Below are positions 44,023-57,658 of a stretch of 64,000 nt of DNA, in pieces (within the stretch, counting starts at the first letter, position 1; each line of letters opens with the position of its first letter). This stretch comes from Hydrogenophaga sp. Root209 (GTDB lineage Bacteria; Pseudomonadota; Gammaproteobacteria; Burkholderiales; Burkholderiaceae_C). A program made the position numbers and the translations under genes. The notes beneath the pieces are model-generated. The model had not been told where the DNA came from. It worked only from the letters and a program-made list of their open reading frames with translations, and did not search any database. The stretch covers positions 320,381-384,380 of the forward strand of contig NZ_LMIE01000029.1 in NCBI RefSeq assembly GCF_001428625.1, in the 5' to 3' direction.

Positions 44023-44957
44023 GCAGGCACTTTCACCTGGGTGGCGGTGCGAGGTTGTGCACCCGTCAAATCCAGAAATACGTCTTCAAGATCGGCCTTG
44101 CGGATCTCGATGTCTTCGGGCACAACGCCTCTCTCGCGCAGCCTCGCAAGAATGTGCTCGACGGCGAGCGCATCGTTGGCCGGCAACTGCACCACACGAC
44201 CGGTGATGCGCGCCTGAACGGCCAGCTCGGGCGGCAGGCTCGAGTCGGTCTTGAAACGCAGCACGTTGGACGCGGCGCGCGACAGCAGCGCCGAGGTCGA
44301 TTCGAGGGCCACCACCCTGCCTTGCTTGAGCATGGCGATGCGCCCGCACAGCGCTTCGGCCTCTTCCAGGTAGTGCGTGGTCAGCAGCACGGTACGGCCC
44401 AGGCGTTTGTTCAGATCGGAAATGAAATGCCACAGGGTCTGGCGCAATTCCACGTCCACACCCGCGGTGGGTTCGTCGAGCACGATCACCGGTGGCTTGT
44501 GCACCAACGCCTGCGCGATGAGCACGCGGCGTTTCATGCCGCCGGAGAGCTGGCGCATGTTGGCGTTGGCCTTGTCCGTGAGGCCCAGACCTTCCAGCAG
44601 TTCGTCAATCCAGGCGTCGTTGCGCTGGATGCCGAAATAGCCTGACTGGATGCGCAGGGCTTCGCGCACGTTGAAAAAGGGGTCGAACACCAGTTCCTGG
44701 GGAACCACGCCGAGCTGGCGACGGGCTGCCTGGTAGTCGGCCTGCACGTCGCAGCCATGCACAAGCACACGGCCTGACGTGGCGCGGGCCAGTCCGGCCA
44801 GGATGCTGATCAGGGTGGTCTTGCCAGCACCGTTGGGCCCGAGCAGGCCGAAGAACTCACCGGCCTCAATGTCGAACGACACCGACTGCAGGGCCTGCAC
44901 GGCGCCGCGCGAGGACGGGTAGCTTTTGGAGACGTCAGAGAAGGAAACTGCGGGCAT
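44019..44957 (-). CDS. ABC-2 type exporter ATPase
   Basis: A 312-residue ABC ATPase. Walker A is GPNGAGKT (40-47), the signature LSGGMKRRV lies near 138-146, and Walker B with VIVLDEPTAGVD follows. The C-terminal 80 residues form an extension typical of NodI/YadG-like exporter ATPases. It pairs with the permease that overlaps it by 4 bases. It lies 137 bases downstream of mlaB, so it may have its own promoter. Confidence 0.9.
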   Translation of the reverse strand: MPAVSFSDVSKSYPSSRGAVQALQSVSFDIEAGEFFGLLGPNGAGKTTLISILAGLARATSGRVLVHGCDVQADYQAARRQLGVVPQELVFDPFFNVREALRIQSGYFGIQRNDAWIDELLEGLGLTDKANANMRQLSGGMKRRVLIAQALVHKPPVIVLDEPTAGVDVELRQTLWHFISDLNKRLGRTVLLTTHYLEEAEALCGRIAMLKQGRVVALESTSALLSRAASNVLRFKTDSSLPPELAVQARITGRVVQLPANDALAVEHILARLRERGVVPEDIEIRKADLEDVFLDLTGAQPRTATQVKVPA

Positions 44958-45094
44958 GCGCGGGGAAAACCACTGAGGTCATTGGCCGCGCACAGGACAT
45001 CTGGCAGCGGTTGGGGAACCGCGTATTTTATGCTCGGTGGGTTGCCCGCACTGCGCACGGGACAAGGCCCGGCGCCAGATGCGATGGCGAGCCG

Positions 45095-45391
45095 TCAGGG
45101 GGCAAGCAGTTCGCCCACCCCATACAGACCCATGAGGTCCTCCAGCCGTCGCGGCCAGTTGCTCACCTGCAGGGTCTTGCCTTCAGCCCGGAGCTGACGG
45201 CGCAGCTCCAGCAGAATAGCCACCGCCGACGAGTCGAACACGCGCAGCGAAGCGGCATCGAGCATCACCACCGGGCCGGATTGCTGCGCAAGAGCCTGCT
45301 TCAGCTCCATCAAGGTCTTGCCGGCTTCCGCCAGAGTGACCTGTGCTGGCAGGGCCGCGGACACCGCGGCCGGGGACATGGCAGTCGTCAC
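45095..45391 (-). CDS. mlaB: MlaB-like STAS protein
   Basis: A 98-residue STAS-domain protein that would bind the cytoplasmic face of the MlaFE transporter. The sequence PVVMLDAASLRVFDSSAVAILLELRR contains the DSSAVA segment with the STAS serine. It lies 4 bases after mlaC, which supports the mlaB assignment despite the low sequence conservation of STAS proteins. Confidence 0.82.
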   Translation of the reverse strand: MTTAMSPAAVSAALPAQVTLAEAGKTLMELKQALAQQSGPVVMLDAASLRVFDSSAVAILLELRRQLRAEGKTLQVSNWPRRLEDLMGLYGVGELLAP

Positions 45392-45395
45392 GTGG

Positions 45396-46022
45396 TCAGC
45401 TGGTCTTGGCCACGTTGGACTTGTTGCGCTGCACCAGCGATGCGATCAGGCCATCAATGCCCTTGGCATTGATCTCCTGCGCGAACTGGGTGCGGTAGGT
45501 TTCCACCAGCCAGACGCCCAGCACGTTGATGTCGTAGATCTTCCAGCCGCTGGCGGTCTTTTCCATGCGGTAGTCGAGCTGGATCGGATCGCCCTTGCCG
45601 CGCACTTCGGAGCGCACCACCACCTCGGTGTCTTCGGGCTTGGAGCGCATGGGCTTGAAGGTCACGGTCTGGTCCTTCACCTCGCCGAGCGCGCCGGAGT
45701 AGGTGCGCACCAGCAGGATCTTGAACTCGTCCTGCAACTGCTTCTGCTGCGCGGGTGTGGCCTGACGCCAGAAGCGGCCGACCGCCGAGGAGGTCATGCG
45801 GGTGAAGTTGACGCTGGGCAGGATTTTGGAATCCACCAGCGCCACGATGCGGTTCACATCACCCGCCTGGATGGCGGGATCGGCCTTCACGGAGGCAAGC
45901 ACGTCGCTGGAAAGGCGCTTGATCAAGGCATCGGGGGCTTCGTCTTGCGCCATGGCAGGCACGGACATCACACCAGCGGCGGTGATCACGAGGGCAGTGA
46001 GCCAGGAGCGGCGTTTCATCAT
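45396..46022 (-). CDS. mlaC: Periplasmic phospholipid-binding protein MlaC
   Basis: MlaC carries phospholipid across the periplasm between the outer-membrane MlaA and the inner-membrane MlaFEDB. The 208-residue protein has a signal peptide ending in AMAQ, and the MlaC (Tol_Tol/Ttg2D) fold with SVNFTRMTSSAVGRFWRQATPAQQ and YDINVLGVWLVETYRTQF. ATG at 46022 was chosen for its ribosome site (AAAGGA); the next codon is also ATG. It overlaps none of its neighbours. Confidence 0.9.
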   Translation of the reverse strand: MMKRRSWLTALVITAAGVMSVPAMAQDEAPDALIKRLSSDVLASVKADPAIQAGDVNRIVALVDSKILPSVNFTRMTSSAVGRFWRQATPAQQKQLQDEFKILLVRTYSGALGEVKDQTVTFKPMRSKPEDTEVVVRSEVRGKGDPIQLDYRMEKTASGWKIYDINVLGVWLVETYRTQFAQEINAKGIDGLIASLVQRNKSNVAKTS

Positions 46023-46137
46023 GAGGTTGTTTCCTTTCGCGGCCAGAGGCCCTGCTGCAGACAATGCAGCGTATTTCATCAGAACCGTACAAATATGAAG
46101 CAGTTCCACTTCATTCGTTGCGATACGTATCAGCGCG

Positions 46138-46875
46138 TCACTGGTCCCCGCCGCCCAGACCGATCCCTTTGTCGATCATGTCGTCGATCTGGCTTTGGCG
46201 GCGGTTGAGGTAGAGATCGCGGGTGAAGCTGTATTTGTCGAGCGCAGCGTCTTCCAGCAGCGATGACGCACGCAGCAAGCCGGCGCGGGTGTCGACCACG
46301 CGCAACGCAGTGAGCGAGTTGCGGGCCGGCACATCGTTCAGGCCGGAAACCGGGTCCACGCTCATGTCCACCAACAGGCCGGTGCCGTCGCGCACCGACG
46401 AGGGACCGAAGATCGGCAACACCAGGTAAGCGCCGGACGGCGCGCCCCAACGACCCAAGGTCTGGCCGAAGTCCAGGCGGGTGCGGGGAATACCGGCTTC
46501 GGTCGCAATATCGAGCAAGCCTGCCAGACCCAACACCGTGTTGACGCTGAAACGCATCAGGTTTTCAGTGGCTTCGCGGGGACGGAGCTGGAACGCCGCA
46601 TTGGCCGCCGACCACAGGTCGCCGATGTTGCCAAAGAAGTTGTTCACGCCGGTTTGAACCGGGCTGGGTGTGACGTCTTTGTAGACGGTGGCCACCGGCT
46701 TGAGCACCGCCGTGTCCACGGCGTCGTTGAAGCGGTAGACACCGCGGTTGAACGGCTCCAGCGGATCGCGCGGATTGGCGTCGGGACCGGTGGCGCAGCC
46801 CGTCAGCACGGCCAACGCAATGCCGCCCGCCAGCAGCCCTGTGGACCGACTGGTCTTGGCGAATGTGTCTTTCAT
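46138..46875 (-). CDS. mlaA: Outer-membrane lipoprotein MlaA (VacJ)
   Basis: MlaA is a ring-shaped outer-membrane lipoprotein that removes misplaced phospholipid from the outer leaflet. The 245-residue protein has a signal with lipobox LAVLTGC (Cys27) and the MlaA motifs RDPLEPFNRGVYRFND and TRLDFGQTLGRWGAPSG, with LPIFGPSSVRDG. ATG at 46875 was chosen over an upstream one. In E. coli mlaA is away from mlaFEDCB; here it sits inside the operon between mlaD and mlaC. Confidence 0.92.
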   Translation of the reverse strand: MKDTFAKTSRSTGLLAGGIALAVLTGCATGPDANPRDPLEPFNRGVYRFNDAVDTAVLKPVATVYKDVTPSPVQTGVNNFFGNIGDLWSAANAAFQLRPREATENLMRFSVNTVLGLAGLLDIATEAGIPRTRLDFGQTLGRWGAPSGAYLVLPIFGPSSVRDGTGLLVDMSVDPVSGLNDVPARNSLTALRVVDTRAGLLRASSLLEDAALDKYSFTRDLYLNRRQSQIDDMIDKGIGLGGGDQ

Positions 46876-46967
46876 CTTGGAACCCCCTGGGCGCATCGCC
46901 CGAATCGTTGTTGCTTGAGCAGCTTGCATTCTTGTCAGGTTGCAGCGTCTTGTATGAACGCTCCGCC

Positions 46968-46985
46968 AAAAGCCCTGTCGGGCCT
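46968..46985 (-). terminator. Weak stem-loop between mlaD and mlaA
   Basis: A short stem (GCCC with GGGC plus two outer pairs, one wobble) overlaps the mlaD stop and is followed on the minus strand by TTTT. The stem is short, so it may only reduce readthrough from mlaD into mlaA. Confidence 0.3.
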
Positions 46986-47463
46986 ACTCGGCGGGCTTGG
47001 CATCGCCGCTGTCGGCGGCCTTGCTGAACAGGAACTGGCTGATCAGGTTCTCCAGGATCACCGCCGACTGCGTCTGCGTGATCACGGCGCCAGCGGCGAT
47101 GTTCTCGGCGTCACCGCCTGGCTCGATGCCGATGTACTGCTCGCCCAGCAGGCCGCTGGTGAGGATCTTGAGTGAGCTGTCCTTGGGGAAGGCGTAGCGT
47201 GACTCCAGTGCCAGCGTGATGTTGGCTTGGAAGGTCTTGTCATCAAAGGTGATGGACTCCACGCGCCCCACCACCACGCCGGCGCTGCGCACGGCGGCTT
47301 TGGGTTTGACGCCACCGGCATTGTCGAAACGGCCCACCACCTGGTAGGTCTTCTCGAAGTTCAGGCTGAGCAGGTTGGCCGATTGCAGGGCCAGGAACAA
47401 AATGGCGGCCGCACCGATCAGCACGAACAGGCCGACCCAGATGTCATTTTTGGAAGTTTGCAT
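46984..47463 (-). CDS. mlaD: MCE-domain lipid-binding protein MlaD
   Basis: MlaD forms a hexameric periplasmic ring on the MlaFE transporter. The 159-residue protein has an N-terminal membrane anchor (IWVGLFVLIGAAAILFLAL) and one MCE domain, with GGVKPKAAVRSAGVVVGRV and SGLLGEQYIGIEPGG. The C-terminal tail is short and polar, with helix that would form the ring's central pore region. It lies 27 bases after mlaE. Confidence 0.93.
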   Translation of the reverse strand: MQTSKNDIWVGLFVLIGAAAILFLALQSANLLSLNFEKTYQVVGRFDNAGGVKPKAAVRSAGVVVGRVESITFDDKTFQANITLALESRYAFPKDSSLKILTSGLLGEQYIGIEPGGDAENIAAGAVITQTQSAVILENLISQFLFSKAADSGDAKPAE

Positions 47464-47490
47464 GTTGATCTCCGCTGAAGGGTTGTGGCC

Positions 47491-48273
47491 TCAGATGCTG
47501 AACATCGTGGCGGTGAGGATGAAGTCCAGCGCCAGCACGGACAGCGACGCCATCACCACGGTGCGGGTGGTGGCGCGCGAAACGCCTTCGGGCGTGGGGT
47601 GTGCGCTGTAGCCCTGGAGCAAGGCGATGAAGGTCACGGCGAAGCCGAACACCACGCTCTTGACGACGCCGTTGCCGACATCGGCCCAGACGTCCACCCC
47701 GCCCTGCATCTGGCTCCAGAAGGCGCCACCGTCCAGGCCGAGCATGAGCACACCCACCACCCAGCCTCCGATCACGCCCACCGCACTGAAGATGCCGGCG
47801 AGCAGAGGCATGGCGATCACGCCGGCCCAGAAACGCGGGGCCAACACGCGGCGCACCGGGTCCACCGCCATCATCTCCATGGCACTGAGTTGTTCACCGG
47901 CTTTCATGAGGCCGATCTCGGCCGTGAGCGAAGTGCCGGCGCGCCCGGCAAACAGCAGCGCCGTGATCACCGGGCCGAGTTCGCGCACCAGCGAGAGCGT
48001 GACCAGCAGCCCCAGCGCTTCGGTGGCGCCATAGATACGCAACGTGTAGTAGCCCTGCAGGCCGAGCACGAAGCCGACGAACAGGCCGGAGACGCTGATG
48101 ATGGCCAGCGAGTGGTTGCCCAGGAAGTGGATCTGGTCGCGCAGCAGCACCGGGCGGCGCAGTGCCGCGCCCAGCAGCCAGAGCAGGCGCGCCATCAGGC
48201 GCGTGCCGGTGCCGATGTCGGTGATCTGGCTGCGTACCGCGAAGCCCAGGCGGGCGATCCACGCCGTTGTCAT
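47491..48273 (-). CDS. mlaE: Lipid ABC transporter permease MlaE
   Basis: MlaE is the inner-membrane permease of the Mla lipid transporter. The 260-residue protein has five or six membrane segments, the family sequence [27 protein letters not shown] and [19 protein letters not shown]. It overlaps mlaF by 4 bases. Confidence 0.94.
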   Translation of the reverse strand: MTTAWIARLGFAVRSQITDIGTGTRLMARLLWLLGAALRRPVLLRDQIHFLGNHSLAIISVSGLFVGFVLGLQGYYTLRIYGATEALGLLVTLSLVRELGPVITALLFAGRAGTSLTAEIGLMKAGEQLSAMEMMAVDPVRRVLAPRFWAGVIAMPLLAGIFSAVGVIGGWVVGVLMLGLDGGAFWSQMQGGVDVWADVGNGVVKSVVFGFAVTFIALLQGYSAHPTPEGVSRATTRTVVMASLSVLALDFILTATMFSI

Positions 48274-49106
48274 GCCCGCTCCTTGAGGCCAGCCAGGTCG
48301 CCATTACCGAAGTCTTCTTCCAGACTGGGGCCAGGGTGATGGAAGCGCACCGGGCCATCGGGCAAGGCGTTGACGAATTGCTTGACCAGCGGATCTTCGC
48401 TGTGGCGCACCTCGTCGGGCGTGCCTTGCGCGGCAATTTTGCCGTTGGCCAGCACGATGACCTGGTCGGCGATGTGGAAGGTTTCATCCAGGTCGTGCGA
48501 GACCACGATGCTGGTCAGGCCCATGGCGTCGTTCAGCTGGCGGATCAACCGGGCGGCGGTACCCAGCGAGATCGGGTCGAGGCCGGCAAAGGGCTCGTCG
48601 TACATCACGAGTTCGGGGTCGAGCGCAATGGCGCGGGCCAGCGCCACGCGCCGGGCCATGCCGCCCGAAAGTTCACTGGGCATGAGGTCGCGCGCACCAC
48701 GCAGGCCCACCGCGTTGAGCTTCATCAGCACGATGTCGCGCACCAGGGCCTCGGGCAGATTCGTGTGCTCGCGCAAGGGGAATGCCACGTTGTCCAGCAC
48801 ACTCATGTCGGTGAACAGCGCGCCAAACTGGAACAGCATCCCCATGCGCCGGCGTGCGGCGTACAGTGCTTCGGCCCGCATGACGGTGATGTCCTGGCCG
48901 TCAAACAGGGTCTGGCCTTTCTGTGCGCGCAGCTGCCCGCCGATGAGGCGCAACACGGTGGTCTTGCCGCCACCAGACGCGCCCATGAGCGCCGTGACCT
49001 TGCCGCGGGGCACGGTCAGCGTGATGTTGTCGAGGATGGCGCGCTCGCCGTACCCGAAGGTGAGATTGCGCAGTTCGACCAGAGGAGAAGCGTTTTCAGT
49101 GGACAT
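48270..49106 (-). CDS. mlaF: Lipid ABC transporter ATPase MlaF
   Basis: MlaF powers the Mla transporter. The 278-residue ABC ATPase has Walker A GASGGGKT (42-49), signature [15 protein letters not shown] and Walker [17 protein letters not shown] at 49106 is the only good start in this region. No ribosome site is visible: immediately before it on the minus strand is TTTTTGTTTG, the run that ends a 12-bp terminator hairpin. It begins the mla array. Confidence 0.92.
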   Translation of the reverse strand: MSTENASPLVELRNLTFGYGERAILDNITLTVPRGKVTALMGASGGGKTTVLRLIGGQLRAQKGQTLFDGQDITVMRAEALYAARRRMGMLFQFGALFTDMSVLDNVAFPLREHTNLPEALVRDIVLMKLNAVGLRGARDLMPSELSGGMARRVALARAIALDPELVMYDEPFAGLDPISLGTAARLIRQLNDAMGLTSIVVSHDLDETFHIADQVIVLANGKIAAQGTPDEVRHSEDPLVKQFVNALPDGPVRFHHPGPSLEEDFGNGDLAGLKERA

Positions 49107-49111
49107 CAAAC

Positions 49112-49140
49112 AAAAACCGGGCAATGGGTGCCCGGTTTTT
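49112..49140. terminator. Terminator hairpin after gltD, abutting the mlaF start
   Basis: A perfect 12-bp stem (AAAAACCGGGCA/TGCCCGGTTTTT, loop ATGGG) gives T-runs on both strands and so could work in both directions. It lies 53 bases beyond the gltD stop and should end gltBD transcription. The last base is only 5 bases from the mlaF ATG. Confidence 0.85.
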
Positions 49141-49193
49141 CGATGATACGAGATTCGGGGTAAACCCCAAGCCTCGGTGTGTTTCGTTTGATG

Positions 49194-50660
49194 TCAGCGT
49201 GGCAAATCGGAGAAGCCCATGAGGAATTCGTCCACCGAGCGCGCGGCCTGACGGCCTTCGCGGATGGCCCACACCACGAGACTCTGGCCACGGCGCATGT
49301 CGCCGGCGGCGAAGACCTTGGGCACGTTGGTGGCGTAGCCGCCGCTGAACTCGGTGCTGGCCTTGGCGTTGCCGCGGCCATCCTTGTCCACGCCGAAGCC
49401 CTCCAGGATGCTGGCGACCGGGTTCACGAAACCCATCGCCAGGAGCACCAGGTCGGCCTTGTACTCCTTTTCGGTACCTGGAATTTCGACCAGCTTGCCG
49501 TCTTTCATCTCGACATGCACGGTGGTCAGGCCAGTGACCTTGCCCTTTTCGCCCACGAAGGCCTTGGTGGAAATGGCGAACTCGCGGGTGCAGCCTTCTT
49601 CATGGCTGGAACTGGTGCGCAACTTGAGCGGCCAGTACGGCCACACCAGAGGCTTGTTTTCCTCTTCCGGCGGCTGCGGCATCACCTCGAACTGGGTGAC
49701 GCTGACGGCGCCGTGGCGGTTGCTCGTGCCCACGCAGTCGGAGCCGGTGTCGCCGCCACCGATCACGATCACGTGTTTGCCGTCGGCGCGCAGCTGGCTC
49801 TTGACCTTGTCGCCCGCATTCACCTTGTTCTGCTGTGGCAGGAACTCCATTGCGAAATGGATGCCGTCGAGGTCGCGGCCGGGCACCGGCAGGTCGCGGC
49901 TTTGCTCGGAGCCGCCTGTCAGCAGCACGGCGTCAAAGTCCTTTTGCAGCTGTTCGGGGGTGATGGTTTCCTTGGCCCAGTTGGTGACCTTGCTGTCCTT
50001 GGGCAGCGTGCCGACCATCACGCCGGTGCGGAACACCACGCCTTCGGCTTCCATCTGCGCTACGCGGCGATCGATGTGGGTCTTCTCCATCTTGAAATCG
50101 GGAATGCCATAGCGCAGCAAGCCGCCCACGCGGTCGTTCTTCTCGAACAGGGTCACGCTGTGGCCGGCTCGCGCCAGTTGCTGGGCTGCCGCCATGCCGG
50201 CAGGACCCGAGCCGACCACGGCCACGTTCTTGCCGGTCTTGTGACGCGGCGGCTGCGGCAGCACCCATCCCTCGGCCCAGGCGCGGTCGATGATGGCGTG
50301 TTCGATCGACTTGATCCCGACGGGGTCGTCGTTAACGTTGAGCGTGCACGCGGCCTCGCAGGGCGCGGGGCAGATGCGGCCGGTGAACTCGGGGAAGTTG
50401 TTGGTGCTGTGCAGCACCGTGATCGCGTTCTTCCAGTCGCCCTGGTACACGAGGTCGTTGAAATCCGGAATGATGTTGTTGACCGGGCAGCCGCTGTTGC
50501 AGAACGGCGTGCCGCAGTCCATGCAGCGAGCGGCCTGCACCTTGGACTGCTGGTCATCCAGCGCAACGACGAATTCCTTGTAGTGCTTCAGGCGCTCGGG
50601 CACGGGCTTGTAGCCCTCTTCCAGACGCTCGTATTCCATGAAGCCGGTGACTTTTCCCAT
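49194..50660 (-). CDS. gltD: Glutamate synthase, small subunit
   Basis: GltD passes electrons from NADPH to GltB. The 488-residue FAD- and NADPH-binding protein has N-terminal cysteines for an iron-sulfur cluster ([17 protein letters not shown]) and [15 protein letters not shown] (FAD), with [11 protein letters not shown] (NADPH) later. Its ATG lies 26 bases after the gltB stop. Confidence 0.96.
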   Translation of the reverse strand: MGKVTGFMEYERLEEGYKPVPERLKHYKEFVVALDDQQSKVQAARCMDCGTPFCNSGCPVNNIIPDFNDLVYQGDWKNAITVLHSTNNFPEFTGRICPAPCEAACTLNVNDDPVGIKSIEHAIIDRAWAEGWVLPQPPRHKTGKNVAVVGSGPAGMAAAQQLARAGHSVTLFEKNDRVGGLLRYGIPDFKMEKTHIDRRVAQMEAEGVVFRTGVMVGTLPKDSKVTNWAKETITPEQLQKDFDAVLLTGGSEQSRDLPVPGRDLDGIHFAMEFLPQQNKVNAGDKVKSQLRADGKHVIVIGGGDTGSDCVGTSNRHGAVSVTQFEVMPQPPEEENKPLVWPYWPLKLRTSSSHEEGCTREFAISTKAFVGEKGKVTGLTTVHVEMKDGKLVEIPGTEKEYKADLVLLAMGFVNPVASILEGFGVDKDGRGNAKASTEFSGGYATNVPKVFAAGDMRRGQSLVVWAIREGRQAARSVDEFLMGFSDLPR

Positions 50661-50686
50661 GATGCGTGTCCTTCGATTGCGTTGGC

Positions 50687-55465
<4,779 letters not shown>

Positions 55466-55555
55466 GGCGCTTCCTTCTCGGTTCGGGGGCGTTGATTCAA
55501 AACGTGGGACTGCGGAGCATATTGCATCGCAACAACAATGCCAAGCAGATTAAAT

Positions 55556-55567
55556 GGGGTCAGATTC
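55556..55567 (+). repeat. Left inverted repeat of the RAYT unit
   Basis: GGGGTCAGATTC, followed by TAATTAC. It is the inverted partner of 56397-56408. Confidence 0.65.
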
Positions 55568-55652
55568 TAATTACATGCGTCGATCTTCAGTCTCTCATTA
55601 ATTGGGGACATGTTTGATGCGCACGCAATTTGGCGTAGAGGGCAGTTGGTGA

Positions 55653-56354
55653 TCAACCTCTTTTTAGAGAGCGGCCTGCCGGCCTGCCGGCACGCGCTTT
55701 GCTAATTCGACGCGGCGTCTGCTTTTGAAGGGCCTCCACAAAACGGGCATCGCCCAGTGCCCAACCGTGCAGCGTGGCGAGCGTGATGGCATGTTGTTCA
55801 TCGGCGGTCAGTCCCGCGCGCACCAATTCGGTGTAAGCGGCCTCCCTTGCAAAGGGCGTGTTCCCCAAACTCCAGTACAAGGAATGGGGTGTGACGCGCC
55901 GGTCGTTGGTCTGACCGACAAAATGGTGGTGGCTGGACCAGACGTATTGCCTCGGGTCGCCAACGATGCCCGCACGCACCGGATTGAGGTCCAGATAAGC
56001 CATGCAGGCCAGCAGGTAACGATCGGACTGAATCAGCGTGGACTTGTAGCGTCCTTCCCAGAGGGTGCCGGTGCGCTGGTGCAAGTCGTTGAAATAGCGC
56101 ACGTAGCGACGCCCCACCGCCTGCATCATCAACGGTACACCCTCCCCTGTTTCGGGTGTGAGCAGCAAGTGGAAATGGTTGTCCATCAGCACGTACGCGT
56201 TGATCGCCACCTGGTGCTTTTTGGCGTTCTCGCCCAGCAATTCGAGCAGCACTTCGCGGTCAGCATCGGTTTTGACGATCGCTTGTCGGTTGTTGCCGCG
56301 TTGGATCACATGATGGGGATAGCCGGCAACGGTGAGGCGGGGCAGACGGGCCAT
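55653..56354 (-). CDS. REP-associated tyrosine transposase (Y1, HUH type)
   Basis: A 233-residue single-strand DNA transposase of the IS200/IS605-related RAYT family. The HUH pair is His60-Phe-His62 (MDNHFHLLL), and the catalytic tyrosine is in GRRYVRYFND (Tyr84 or Tyr87). TLWEGRYKSTLI and YLDLNPVRAGIV are characteristic. The basic Arg/Gly/Ala-rich C-terminal tail (RAGRPAGRSLKRG) is not seen in all members. The start at 56354 (MARLPRLTVAGYPHHVIQRGN) lacks a clear ribosome site. Related proteins in E. coli act on REP sequences; here REP-like sequences flank the gene. Confidence 0.88.
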   Translation of the reverse strand: MARLPRLTVAGYPHHVIQRGNNRQAIVKTDADREVLLELLGENAKKHQVAINAYVLMDNHFHLLLTPETGEGVPLMMQAVGRRYVRYFNDLHQRTGTLWEGRYKSTLIQSDRYLLACMAYLDLNPVRAGIVGDPRQYVWSSHHHFVGQTNDRRVTPHSLYWSLGNTPFAREAAYTELVRAGLTADEQHAITLATLHGWALGDARFVEALQKQTPRRISKARAGRPAGRSLKRG

Positions 56355-56396
56355 GGTGGTTGAGCGCGTTGAGGGCAGCGCGAGGTTGCGAAATCG

Positions 56397-56408
56397 GAAT
56401 CCGACCCC
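56397..56408 (-). repeat. Right inverted repeat of the RAYT unit
   Basis: GAATCCGACCCC, the near-perfect inverted partner (one mismatch) of 55556-55567. It lies between the start of the transposase gene and the stop of the MFS gene. Confidence 0.65.
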
Positions 56409-56418
56409 GATTATCTGA

Positions 56419-57630
56419 CTATTCAACCCGACGGTGCCAAGCGGCCTGAAGCCGACCCGCAAGCAGCAAACCCAGCACCGACGAGGTGCCGGTGACCCAC
56501 CAAGTGGACTGCCACCCACCGGTCTGGGTGGCCACCCAGGCCACCAGTGGTGGGCCAATGAACTGTCCCATCGCCGAGAACTGCTGCATCCAGCCCACGG
56601 TGGTGGACACCGTGTCCTCACCCGGCGCCAGCACCACAGCCAGGGCGAACAAGGTGCCAGGAATCAGGCCACCCACGCCCGAGAAGGCCAGCACGGCAAC
56701 GTATTGCCACAGGGGGTATCCCACCGCGGTGAACGCGATCATGGAGCCCAGCCCCATGACGCAAAAGCCTGCGGCGAGCAGCACGCCGGGGCGCACCCCC
56801 TGCGCCAGCAACCGCCCAGCGCCGATGTTGCCGGCCATGTTGATGCCGGCTGCAAGTGCGCTCAAGGCACCCACCGCCACCGCGCCGTATCCGGCTTGCG
56901 CATAGATGGTGGGCAGAAAACCGACCACAGCCAGCCATTGGCCCGAGTACAGGAAAAACGCCAGCGCCACCCACCACGGGCCAGGCGCCGCGAGGGTTCT
57001 CTTGAGCCGCGGACCCCATTTGGCGAGGCGCGGGACTGTGTCATGCCCATCCGATTGCACGTCGACCGAGACGCAGTGCGCGAGCACCGCAGCCGCACAC
57101 AACGACAACAGCGCCAGCAAGGCCCAAGCCCACCGCCACCCAACCGCCCCCATGAGTGCCGCGCCGAAAAACAGGGCCAGCGCCGTGCCCAGTGGCATGT
57201 AGGCACCCCACCAACCCAGGGCGCGTGACAGGGTGGGCGCATGGAGCACACGTTGGCGCAACAGACCCGGCGCAGGGAGCACGGCGAGGAGGAAACCCAT
57301 GCCCTCCACCACGCGGGAGAGCAGCAGCACACCCGTTCCCGGTGCCACCGAACCCAGCGCACTGCCCAGCGCCAGCAACACCAGCCCAACCAACATCACG
57401 CGCCGTGGGCCCAATCGATCCGCAGTCAAGCCCACGGCCAACCCCAGCGTCATGCCGGCCAGTTGCACCAACGACAGCAGGAAGCCCGCCTGCACCAGTG
57501 GCAAGCCCAAAGCCTCTCGCAACACGGGTATGGCCACAGGCAGCTTGCCCACGTGCAGCGCGCAAGTGACGCCCACGGCGAACACGATCGCGGCAGTTCG
57601 CCGGGAGGCGGGGTCTTCTCGGGCAGTCAT
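56419..57630 (-). CDS. MFS transporter, CynX/NimT-like
   Basis: A 403-residue major-facilitator protein with about 12 membrane segments. The loop 2-3 motif DRLGPRRVMLVG is visible near 70-81. The general pattern resembles the CynX/NimT group, whose members export or import small organic acids or xenobiotics; the substrate cannot be told from sequence. It lies between dgt (28 bases downstream) and the RAYT unit, apart from any biosynthetic operon. Confidence 0.75.
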   Translation of the reverse strand: MTAREDPASRRTAAIVFAVGVTCALHVGKLPVAIPVLREALGLPLVQAGFLLSLVQLAGMTLGLAVGLTADRLGPRRVMLVGLVLLALGSALGSVAPGTGVLLLSRVVEGMGFLLAVLPAPGLLRQRVLHAPTLSRALGWWGAYMPLGTALALFFGAALMGAVGWRWAWALLALLSLCAAAVLAHCVSVDVQSDGHDTVPRLAKWGPRLKRTLAAPGPWWVALAFFLYSGQWLAVVGFLPTIYAQAGYGAVAVGALSALAAGINMAGNIGAGRLLAQGVRPGVLLAAGFCVMGLGSMIAFTAVGYPLWQYVAVLAFSGVGGLIPGTLFALAVVLAPGEDTVSTTVGWMQQFSAMGQFIGPPLVAWVATQTGGWQSTWWVTGTSSVLGLLLAGRLQAAWHRRVE

Positions 57631-57658
57631 GAAAGCGCTCAGCTCGGCTCGGGTCAGC

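Larger units (their letters stand above)
55556..56408 (-). mobile_element. REP-bracketed RAYT unit
   Basis: The transposase gene below is enclosed by imperfect inverted repeats: GGGGTCAGATTC at 55556-55567 and GAATCCGACCCC at 56397-56408 (reverse complement GGGGTCGGATTC, 11 of 12 matching). A further copy of the core, TTGGGGACA, is at 55602-55610. This layout, a RAYT gene with REP-like sequences outside it, suggests a single-copy mobile or domesticated unit. The true ends are not established. Confidence 0.65.

Noticed and set aside
45007-45022. Hairpin GCGGTT-GGGG-AACCGC between mlaB and the ABC ATPase gene as a terminator.
   Set aside because: On the transcribed (minus) strand no T-run follows; the T-rich sequence is on the wrong side.
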